A stretch of DNA of 64,000 bases, from NCBI GenBank assembly GCA_025917655.1, contig CP084610.1, forward strand, positions 62,001 through 126,000. Reading direction: 5' to 3'. The stretch is from Chlorella sorokiniana. Taxonomy: Eukaryota; Chlorophyta; Trebouxiophyceae; Chlorellales; Chlorellaceae. The notes beneath the pieces are model-generated. The model did not search any database, was not told the DNA's origin, and saw only the letters and a list, made by a program, of their open reading frames with translations. The translations under genes were made by a program, and so were the position numbers. Of this stretch, positions 43,301-52,900 are shown piece by piece; the first letter of the stretch is position 1; the number at the start of each line of letters is the position of its first letter.

Positions 43301-46300
43301 CCCCTAGCCCTCCACCCCAAGCCCGCCTCCTCCCTCTCCCCGCCACCCAGCCCGCCTCCACCTAGCCCCCACCTCCCTCCCCGCCACCCCCAAGCCCGCC
43401 TCCTCCCCTCTCCCCCGCCACCCAGCCCACCACCACCCTCCCCTCCACCTCCCTCCCCGCCACCCCCAAGCCCGCCTCCTCCTTCTCCCCCGCCACCCAG
43501 CCCACCACCTCCCAGCCCTCCACCACCAAGTCCTCCTCCACCCAGCCCGCCTCCTCCCTCTCCGCCACCACCCAGTCCTCCACCACCCAGTCCTCCTCCA
43601 CCCAGCCCACCACCTCCCTCACCTCCACCACCCCGCCACCCAGCCCACCACCACCCAGCCCGCCTCCACCTAGCCCCCCACCTCCCTCCCCGCCACCCCC
43701 AAGCCCGCCTCCCCCTAGCCCTCCACCCCCAAGCCCGCCTCCTCCCTCTCCCCCGCCACCCAGCCCTCCACCACCCAGTCCGCCTCCACCTAGCCCGCCA
43801 CCACCCAGCCCACCTCCTCCCTCTCCACCTCCACCCAGCCCACCACCCCCAAGCCCACCACCACCCAGCCCGCCTCCACCTAGCCCCCACCTCCCTCCCC
43901 GCCACCCCCAAGCCCGCCTCCTCCCTCTCCCCGCCACCCAACCCTCCACCACCCAGTCCGCCTCCACCTAGCCCGCCACCACCCAGCCCACCTCCTCCCT
44001 CTCCCCCGCCACCCAGCCCACCACCACCCTCCCCTCCACCTCCCTCCCCGCCACCCCCAAGCCCGCCTCCTCCCTCTCCCCCGCCACCCAACCCTCCACC
44101 ACCCAGTCCGCCTCCACCTAGCCCGCCACCACCCAGCCCACCTCCTCCCTCTCCACCTCCACCCAGCCCACCACCCCCAAGCCCTCCACCACCCAGCCCG
44201 CCTCCTCCCTCTCCGCCTCCACCCAGCCCGCCTCCACCCAGTCCTCCTCCACCCAGCCCCCACCTCCCTCCCCGCCACCCCCAAGCCCGCCTCCCCTAGC
44301 CCTCCACCCCCAAGCCCGCCTCCTCCTCTCCCCGCCACCCAGCCCGCCTCCACCTAGCCCCCACCTCCCTCCCCGCCACCCCCAAGCCCGCCTCCTCCCT
44401 CTCCCCCGCCACCCAGCCCACCACCACCCTCCCCTCCACCTCCCTCCCCGCCACCCCCAAGCCCGCCTCCTCCTTCTCCCCCGCCACCCAGCCCACCACC
44501 TCCCAGCCCTCCACCACCAAGTCCTCCTCCACCCAGCCCGCCTCCTCCCTCTCCCCCGCCACCCAACCCTCCACCACCCAGTCCGCCTCCACCTAGCCCG
44601 CCACCACCCAGCCCACCTCCTCCCTCTCCGCCTCCACCCAGCCCACCACCCCCAAGCCCACCACCACCCAGCCCGCCTCCACCTAGCCCCCACCTCCCTC
44701 CCCGCCACCCCCAAGCCCGCCTCCTCCCCTCTCCCCGCCACCCAGCCCACCACCACCCTCCCCTCCACCTCCCTCCCCGCCACCCCCAAGCCCGCCTCCT
44801 CCCTCTCCCCCGCCACCCAACCCTCCACCACCCAGTCCGCCTCCACCTAGCCCGCCACCACCCAGCCCACCTCCTCCCTCTCCACCTCCACCCAGCCCAC
44901 CACCCCCAAGCCCTCCACCACCCAGCCCGCCTCCTCCCTCTCCGCATCCACCCAGCCCGCCTCCACCCACTCCTCCTCCACCCAGCCCCCACCTCCCTCC
45001 CTGCCACCACCCAGCCCACCTCCTCCCACTCCGCCTCCACCCAGCCCACCACCCCCAAGCCCACCACCACCCAGCCCGCCTCCACCCAGCCCCCACCTCC
45101 CTCCCCGCCACCCCCAAGCCCGCCCTCGCCGGCCGTGTTGTTGCGGCCATCGGCAGTCCTGTTTTCTGGCCTTTCCTTCACCGGCACCGGCCGTGAGTTT
45201 GGCGAGGGCCAGTTCTCGCCGTTGCCCTCCTACGGCTTCCAGCCCGGCACGCTGCGCAGCCTGCGTGTGCGGCCCGGCTGCACCGCCACCCTCACCGAAG
45301 CCAACGGCCCCCAGCCGCTGGTGCTGACGGAAGACGTGCCGGATTTGTTGCAGTACGGGTTCGACAACTCCGCAGCCTCGCTCATCGTGTCTTGCGGCCC
45401 ACCGCCCGTCAATGGAGTCACCGGCCGGCGGCGCTGCATGACGCGGCCAGCGGCGGCTGCGGCGGCGGGGGACGTGGAGCGCCGCCGCCCCTCCTCCGCC
45501 CAGCTCAACTCGCTGCTCCATGCCGAGTTCCGCGGGCAGCAGGGGCCCAAGCCGCAGCGCCGCCGCACCCTGCTGCAGCAGCAGGTCCTCGGCCCGGCGC
45601 CCCCGCCCCTACCGCCGCCACAGCTGGGCAACACACCGCCCCCCCCCCGCCGCCCATCCTGAGCCAGGAGCAGCTGAGCACGGTGGACAGCACAGGCGGT
45701 TCCATCTACGTGGTCGCCACCACTGGCCTGGAATTCAACCGGAGCGCGGCGGGTGGGTGGGCCCTCGATCACATTTGAGCTGCCAGTGCGCAGGCTACAC
45801 TCCAAAACACCGCGAGTGCCTCAGCGGGCGGACAGCACAGCAGTCACCTGTCGACGGGCTCGAGTGCAGCGGCCAGCTGGCAGGCTGGCGCCGCGGCATG
45901 CCCCGCCCCCCGTGCCTCCTCATCTGCCCCGGACCCCCTGCCCACCCCCTGTTCTGTGCAGTGAATGACATCCTGCCGGAGGCACTGGCCAGGCAGGTGG
46001 AGGGTATCGTGGGCCAGCTCAAGTCAGCCCTCAGCATCCAAGGATCGCCGCTGGACAGCCTGTGGAACACGCTGTTCTGGGTGTGCGTCGGCCTGGCGGC
46101 CACGGTGGCGCTGCACGCCGCCGCCCGCGCCCTCATCATCTGGCGCGGCTGGCGCATGCGCCAGTTCTTCGAGTGGCCGCGGCCCGAGCTGTGGCTCATG
46201 TGGTGTGTGCTGCCCATCCTGGCGGCGCAGGGCGCACGTGAGTGGGGGTTCAGGGCGAGGGGCGGCACATTAAACACACCCGCGCGCCTCGTCCGCCGCT

Positions 46301-49003
46301 TCTGAACAGCCTGCTTGCCATTTCTCCCTGGCGGCCCTCTTCGCAATGAGCGCAAACCATCAACCAACCCCCTGCAGAGTTCATTGTGGCCGACAGTGGC
46401 GGTGCGGTGGCTGCCGGCGTCGTTTTTGGCATCCTGCTGCCGACGGCACTGCTGGCTCTTTCTTTCTACCTGGTCATCAAGCACCTCACCATGGTGGTGA
46501 GCTGGCGGGGGCTGGCGCTGCCTGTGTTATGCACCATATGCAACACCACCGATGTTGCAGCTGCCGTGCTGCGCTGCCTGGGGTGCTCCGTGCTGATGCC
46601 ATCCCCTGCCATGCACCACGCACCACCGGTACCGCAGATTCCGCTGCGCCGCGCCGCCTACTTCCTGCCGGACGAGGAAGCCGAGCGGTCCCGCAAGGAG
46701 CAGCAGCTTGCAGCTGCCCCGCGGTCCCGGACAGCAGCAGCGCACAAGCGCCAGACAGCGCCAACGCCCCTGGAAGCAGCTCGGCGGGCGGCGACCCCGG
46801 GCCCTCCACCAGTGCCGCCGCCGCTGAGCTGGCAGCCGCTGAGCTGGCACGTGCCAGCGCGGGCGCCGCCTCCGACGCCTCCCGCTCCTCGGGCGCGGGC
46901 TCTTCCCTGGGCGCCCAGCTGCTGTGCCGCCGCTCCTGCCAGCATGGCGCCGACGCCGGCGATGATGGCTCTGCTGCGGCGGAAGCTGGGGCGGATGCCA
47001 CGCTGGCCCCCACCGCGTCCTCGCCTGCGCCGCCGCCTGAAGCGCGCCCTGGCGCGCTGGTTCGTTCAGCCGGTGTTTGGCTTCCACCCCTCCAAGCAAG
47101 GGGAGTGGGTGCCGCCGGATGGCTACGACGCCAGGTGTGAATCTCTGGCCCAGGCGCTGCCGGCTGCTGGGCGCACCTCACCCTGCGCCATTCAGCTGTC
47201 AGAAAGAAGCCGCACTTCCGTCCAACCTCCAGTCATTGACTTCTAGCAACCCTCCCCCTACACGTGCACACGCAGCTTTTTGGCCAAGTACGGCGTGCTG
47301 TTCGAGACATCCCGCGGCCCAGAAGTCAAGTACCGCCCGGGCACCTGGGAGGTGGACCCCGCACCGGCAGGGTGGACCGCGGGGAGCTGGTCCCGCTGGC
47401 CAGCACACGAGCGCTGCGGGCCCGGGAGGTGGCACGGGTGAGCTGCAGCAGACGTCGTGCTTTCTTTCGTCATAGCTTGGCAGCGCAGGCAGCATGTCTC
47501 TGCTTGAACACCCCAAACATACAATGCACCTGCTTAGCTTGCGTCTGCATTTTGCTGCTTCCCTCTCCTGCAGACGCTGGGCGTCACGGTGCAGCTGACC
47601 AAGCTGGTGCTCTTTGCCCAGCTGGCCGCCGTGTTTGGCGCCTCTGAGGCCATCAGCCCGCTGTGGCAGGTCGTGCCGCTGCTGGTGCTCATTGTCGTCT
47701 ACTGGGCCTACTTCCGCTTTTTTGTGCCCATGGCTTCGTTCGAGGACATGGTTACAGAGGTGAGGCCGCGATCATCGCCCTTTTCTTGCTTGCTTGTGTT
47801 GCGTGCGCGTACGGCGATGCCGGTTTGGCGGCTACCATCCTCCAACATTTCGAGGGGGAGCGGGAAGAGCAGGAGCTCCAGCCCGCACCGTCTGCCCTGC
47901 AGTCTCCACCCACCGCCCTTGCTTCCATCACTGCGCAGATCCTGGGCTGCGCCTGCGACCTGGGCACTTTTGTGTGCGGCGTGATCGTGGCCGTTGTGCC
48001 CGTCACCAGCTACCAAACCATGTGAGCTTTCCAGCCAGCACCGCATGGCAGCTGTCCCCTTGAGCACCTCGATCTCCCCAACCCGGATATGCCTGGCCGG
48101 CTGTGCGCTGCCCCGCTGCAGTCAGCTGCCACTCCTGCATGCCTGCCTGCTGTCGGCCCTGCCAGCCCTGGCTCCGACTGCAGCAGCGGCCCCTCCTGCC
48201 TCCTCTCACGATGGGCCCTCGTGCTCCCCCCCCCGCTGCAGCAGCACAACTGCGGCATCGCCATGCTGGTTTTCCAGACAGCAAACGTACTGGTCACAAT
48301 GGCCCCGGTGTGATCAAATTCCTGGGGATGGCCTGGCGATGGGCGTGGCGCAAGTTCTTCCCAGACCCCGCAGACCGCTTTGCGGCGGTGGTGCGGGCGG
48401 TGATGTCCCAGAACGAAAGCATCCTGGCCCGCAAGTACGCCGACCGCTGGCTGCTGCGGGTGCACGGCCGCGGGCTGAACGAGCGCGCGCTGTGCCACCA
48501 CGAAAGGCGCAGCAGCTGCTGCCCTTCGACCTGCGCGCGCTGCGCCCGCCCTCACCCGCATGCGCGCCTTTGGCGGCGGCAACCGCCGCCAGGGCATGGC
48601 CGCGGGCGCTGCCGCTGCAGCAGTGGCGGAGGTGGAGGCTGGTGGCGGCGGCTCCCACCCTGCTGAGGGCAGCGTCAGCGGGGGCCGTGGCAGGCCGCGG
48701 CTCACATCGCTCTTGTCCCGCCGTTTCAGCGGCGGCCTGCCACGCCAGCTCCCAGCTGGCCCGCTGCTGCCGATTTCCAGCCTTCAGAGCATGCCCAGCG
48801 ACGCTGCCCGCCGCCCCCAACCCCGTCGCCGGCAGTGCCCCGCCCACGCCCCGCTCGGGCAGTCTGCCCCCACCCCAGGCAGCAGCGTGCATGGTGGCGC
48901 TAGCGCCGCAGGCGGCGCTGGGAGCTGCCGCGGCGGGTCGGTGGTTGGCAGCGTGTCGCCCTCGTCTGCCGCCAGCCCGCTGCCCTCCCCCAAATCCTGG
49001 TAG
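28374..49003 (+). CDS. Giant multidomain surface protein: Ig-like, propeller-like, proline-rich rod, beta/gamma-crystallin-like, about seven membrane spans
   Basis: About 26 exons, roughly 5,150 residues if the frame is kept. Exon 1 (28374-28508) encodes a signal peptide (GLALLVLLVALSGPCAS). Exons 28643-29090, 29314-29426 and 29684-29728 give a conserved region with NTTRCIRYAPGF. Exons 29870-30064, 30181-30266 and 30499-30616 form an Ig-like domain with the bacterial-type VTTDIMGNPNAA signature. Exons 30944-31020, 31177-31316, 31494-31593 and 32017-32140 follow; 32379-33075 is a Pro-rich linker. Exons 33230-33479, 33794-33886, 34055-34127, 34281-34471, 34666-34760 and 35059-35153 look like propeller blades (GGFYYVNDANELFLY, GLVYTLNAGGSVL). 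Exon 35438-45752 encodes the rod and a beta/gamma-crystallin-like domain. Exons 45962-46237, 46378-46496, 46638-47134, 47276-47437, 47575-47759, 47939-48021 and 48242-49003 carry about seven hydrophobic spans. The stop at 49003 is the best estimate. Several frame changes occur, mostly in homopolymers. Confidence 0.75.
34954..35022. repeat. CA-rich microsatellite in an intron of the first giant gene
   Basis: (CACACA) units with CG and TTG interruptions, between exons 34666-34760 and 35059-35153. Simple repeat. Confidence 0.8.
35530..45125 (+). repeat. 9.6-kb (SPPPP)n coding array with higher-order repeats
   Basis: Almost pure C-rich sequence of short units such as CCACCCAGCCCGCCTCC, encoding SPPPPSPPPPSPPP on the plus strand. 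Such Ser-Hyp motifs are extensin-type glycosylation targets and form stiff rods. Longer units recur: a landmark containing acctccctcacctccaccac occurs at 39425, 40626, 42411 and 43612, spacings of 1201, 1785 and 1201 bases, so a block of about 2986 bases has been duplicated. No single frame stays SPPPP throughout. Long minus-strand frames rich in Gly or Trp here are shadows. Confidence 0.9.
45130..45420 (+). other. Beta/gamma-crystallin-like domain of the first giant protein
   Basis: Directly after the proline-rich rod, the frame reads FSGLSFTGTGREFGEG, YGFQPGTLRSLRVRPGC and YGFDNSAASLIVSCG. This follows the Greek-key pattern of beta/gamma-crystallins (aromatic-rich first strand, SL-V-PGC, then FDN-S). 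The DNSAAS motif departs from the Ca2+-site consensus [ND][ND]xx[ST]S at position five, so Ca2+ binding is doubtful in this copy. Confidence 0.6.
45962..49003 (+). other. C-terminal multi-span membrane region of the first giant protein
   Basis: Hydrophobic segments in order: LFWVCVGLAATVALHAAA; WLMWCVLPILAAQ; AAGVVFGILLPTALLALSFY; LTKLVLFAQLAAVFGA; VVPLLVLIVVYWAYFRFF; DLGTFVCGVIVAVVPV; IAMLVFQTANVLVTM. Between spans 3 and 4 lies a cytoplasmic-type basic loop ending in FGFHPSKQGEWVPPDGYDAR and FLAKYGVLFETSRGPEVKYR. The layout, a large extracellular N-terminus and then about seven spans, recalls TRP-like fungal Flc/Pkd2 proteins, but that is a guess from layout only. The Ser/Gly-rich tail would be cytoplasmic. 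Confidence 0.65.
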
Positions 49004-49934
49004 CAGCTATCCTGGTGTCTTTTTCAATCCACGATCAGCACTCTAAGCGTGTTTCCCTGTTATCCAGTACATCTTTTCACATTCTTCAGTTTTCAGGAGA
49101 GCAGTGAGCAGTCGGCCTGCCCAGCTCGCACCCTTGCAAGTGTTCAATTCTTGAAGCTGGCCATGAGTCCCCCAGCGCTTTGTGGTGTCTCCCTTCCACT
49201 GCATACACATTCTTGGCCCTCCTGCCCTCTCTCCAAGCTGCATTCAATCAACCTCTGCCATCCCCTGTCGCCCATCTCTCCCGAGACTCTCCTGATTTCA
49301 CTGGAATTCCAATGGCACGCAGCAGTCCCGTTGCAGCCCCTGTGCAACGTACTTCTCCGTACTCCGTATGCCTGAGGGACGCATACTAAACAAACGACTA
49401 CCCACTGAAGATCGTCAGTACACTATGCATACTGCGGCGCAAGTTCAGCCGCACGGCCTCAACGGCGCCCCCATCGCGGTGGCAGGCGCTTGTGAGCAGC
49501 TGCAGCACTGGGGCGACCGGCGGGCCGCCCTCATTGTACCGGCGGAACAACTCTGAAGGGCTGAAAACATGGTGATGTGGGCGCCCCACCAGCCTTCCTG
49601 CACTTGTGCAGTGCCTGTCACGGCGGCTGCTGCACCAAAACCGGCAGCGCTCGTACCGCCCCCACCCAGCTCACCTCACCCGCCCCAGCCTGATGCGCCT
49701 CTGCGCAGGGTCCACCCATGCGTCTGGAGAAGCGCGCCACGTGCCACAGCCAGCGGCGCTCGGCCATTCACGTCGAGGCAGTGTTTAAAAGCCATATAAC
49801 TTTTGCAAACACAAGAGGGGCCGCGTGCTGCGCGGCCGAGCCCCGTCCGTGCCATGCCCCACAAGCATCGCGCCCACCCCGCTCGAGCTATGAAAATGAG
49901 CATTCTACAGCAGTAACCGACGGCAGTGGAGCAT
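49004..49934. other. Intergenic region between the two giant paralogues
   Basis: Holds the 3' UTR of the first giant gene and the promoter of the second. The part at about 49020-49420 is clearly less GC-rich than its surroundings. No gene, mobile element or TGTAA signal was found. Confidence 0.4.
49793..49799 (+). promoter_or_regulatory. TATA-like element upstream of the second giant gene
   Basis: CATATAA inside an AT-rich stretch (gtttaaaagccatataac), about 140 bases before the ATG at 49935. The position matches that of the TATA-like element of the upstream paralogue. Confidence 0.4.
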
Positions 49935-52900
49935 ATGCGGCGCAGACGGGCAGGAGGAGCAGGAGGAGCCTGTGCAACTGCTGTCCTCTTCCTGTTGCTT
50001 GCTCTGGCTGCACCCAACGGTGCTGGTGGAATTTTGGAGGAGGTGGGCAGCCGGGAGTTTGCAGGCGTGGGACGAGACGCCTATGAGATTGCTGGGGGCC
50101 AGCACCTCCTCGCGTGGACGACGGCCCGCAGGGCGCTCTCACAAGCGCGGTGCTCGCTGAAAATCGCCGAGCGCCCCTAACCCGCCCACCCTCCCCCCGC
50201 CGCAGGTAGTACACCTTCCGCTGCCCAGCGCACCCGGTGCCGCCGACGGAAGTCGGTCTCGCTTGCAGCCCCCTGCTGGCCTGCGGCGCCTGCTGCAAGC
50301 CCAGAACGGCAGTGATGGCGAGGGCAGCGCTGGAGGGCCCAGCGGCACCCCCAGCCTCCGACCGCAACAGCACCGCGGACGGGGGCAGGTCCCCGTCATT
50401 CTCGGCGTGACGCCCGGCTTGTCGGCCGCCGTGGCGGTGAACGCCAGCTCGGGCGCATCATCGACGCAGCAGGGGTCAACACCACGCGCTGCATACGCTA
50501 CGCCGACGGCTACAGCGCGGGCAACGCGACGCTGGGCCCCAGCGGGCGGCCGCCGCTGAACCTCACCGCCTGCCGCTCCTCGCGCACGGTGGTGGCCTCG
50601 GCCACGCAGCAGATTGTGGTGCAGGCAAGTGCCTCTCCGATTCACCACGCCACGCGGACACCTTGCTCGGGGCCTGTGGGCTGCCAAGGGGAGGCGTTGC
50701 CGAGGCGGCGCTGCCTGCTCTGGTTGTGTCGCGGCGGCGGCGACGAGGACTCCCTTTGAGCAGCTGCCGCGATGGGTCACATATGCCCCAACACCCCAAC
50801 CCACCCTGAGCAGGTCAAGGTGAATGCGCTGGTGGGGTCCATGGCAGCAGACGACTTGGAGGTGTCTGGCGGAAGGGTGCTGTCAGTAGGCCCCCTACAT
50901 CCAGGGCGCATTTCAAATTTGCGACGTGAGTGCGCAGCTTCGCAGTGCCGAGGAGGCACCCTTTCAATGGACTTGTGCAGCGCTCCATTCCTCTTTAGTG
51001 CTGCGGTCCTTGATGTGATGGGTGCCGTGCTGCTTGCGGGGTCCTGGTTGGTCGCTGCAACGTAGCGCCCTGTCCCAGGCTGCTGCCCCGTCGGCGGCTG
51101 CCCGCGCGTGCGGAGCTCTGCGGAGCTCTGCCGCCCTTGACGCCTGTTGACCCGCAAGCGCCCTCAACCCTCTGCCTTGCAGTTCCAGATCGAGATAGAG
51201 GCGGCCAACACGCCGTGCACCATGAGGGTACCCCGGGGCAGTTCACAGGTGGGCAGCCGCTGCCCTGCGGCCCAGCTTCGCTGGGTCGGCGGCCGCTCCT
51301 GCCCAGCCGGCGGCAAGGATGCAAGGAGCCAGTCTCGGCAATCTAGCCAACAGGGGCACCAGCAGAGCAACCAACCTGTCGCAAAGCGGCAAGATGAAAC
51401 CGCTGGCTTCCTGCGGCCCGTGGGCGGACTGGCTTGCTTGCTTTCAACCATTACTGCCAACCCCACTCCTCTCCCCCAATCCCTCACTCCCCCGCCCCCG
51501 CAACCCCTGCAGACCGTGCAGGGGAGGCGACGGCGGGCAGCAACAGCCTGGTGGCGGTGTGGGACACGCAGGCGCCGCAGCCTGCCATCTCCACCGTGGG
51601 CAAGTACGCGACCACCGACGAGCGGCGCATCCCGCTGCTCATCGACTTTGGGGAGCGCGTGCTGCAGCTCAACCCGTTGCGCCTCTTCACGGCAGAAGGG
51701 TTCACACGGTGCGCAGCTGACGCACCCATGTGCTGCTTGCAGACTGCGAGCCGACTGCCTTCTAATCCCTTCCATCCCCCTTGCACTCACCCTTGCCACC
51801 GTTTGGTTCTGCCATGTACTGCAGCATGGATGTGATGTATGAGGTCCTGGAGGGCCGCATCTACATCATCGGCACCATAAACGACCCCGAGCAGGCCGTC
51901 ATTGTCACCGGTGAGGGCCAGCACTGAGCTGCGCGGCAAGGCTGCAGCCAGGGGCGGGAGGCACCGTGGCTCCCTCGTCCCACCCCCAACGAGACATGGC
52001 TGGCGGCTGGCTCCCTTCATTGTGCCCCTCTTCAGCTTACCATGAGAACATAGCCACCCTTCTTCTCCCCACCCACCACCCGCCCCACGCAGTCTCTGTG
52101 GCCGAGGGCGTCACCACCGACATCATGGGCAACCCCAACGCTGCCGCCAACTTCAGCCTCGTCTACCTGCCCAACAACACGCGGGCGGAGGGGCTGGGCA
52201 ACTTCATGAAGTGAGCAGCTGAATGCTGCTGATGTTGCTGCAACTGAGAAGGAAGCTGAGGCCTGAAGCGGGCCTTTGCCCGCAGCCACTATGGCTGCTG
52301 CCGGTGCTCTGCAGCTGTTGCTGCTGCCGGAACCGGGATAACCATCATGAAACCTTGCTAATGACTGCGGGCCTGTTGAAGCATGGGCTGCTCTTCACGC
52401 CCTATCTCTCGCACCCCCTCAGCCTGTGCCTCGTGTTGCCCCTGCACTCCCCTTCCCCTCTGCAGCGCCGTGTTTGCCACCTCCAGCGGCACTTTCTTCG
52501 CGGGCACCATGCTGGTCAACATGCTCACCCCGCTCCGCATCTGTGAGCGCGCCGCGCCCGCTGCGCCGCAGCCCGGGCGCTGTTTGGCAGGATGGCGTCA
52601 CGCAGTGCATCCTTCCCGTTTGTCTCCAGTCCTTGGCGTGAGGGTTTGGTACGAGAGCATTGCCTGCTTGACACCCTGGCTGATGCTCGCGCACGGCCCC
52701 CTCCCCCTCCCCCGGGCCCCCGCAGTTCCCACGGGCAACAACCTGGGCGTGATGGTGGGCAGGGTGCAGTTTGTGTACCTGGTGGGGCAGCTCAGCGTAC
52801 CGCAGCTTCCCCTCAACGTCCGGCAGGCCGCCGCGCAGCTGGGCTACATCACCCTCGACTTCCCGTGAGCCGCCGCCCGGCCCCGCTTTCCACCCCTGCC

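Noticed and set aside
35334-45521. Many long minus-strand reading frames rich in Gly-Gly-Gly-Gly-Leu or Gly-Trp-Arg, resembling glycine-rich or silk-like proteins
   Set aside because: They are antisense shadows of the plus-strand SPPPP array; C-rich DNA has few stop codons in any frame, and flanking plus-strand exons and splice sites support the other strand.
49004-49930. Possible mobile element or small gene in the intergenic stretch between the giant paralogues
   Set aside because: No terminal repeats, no protein similarity and no credible frame; base composition fits untranslated and promoter sequence.
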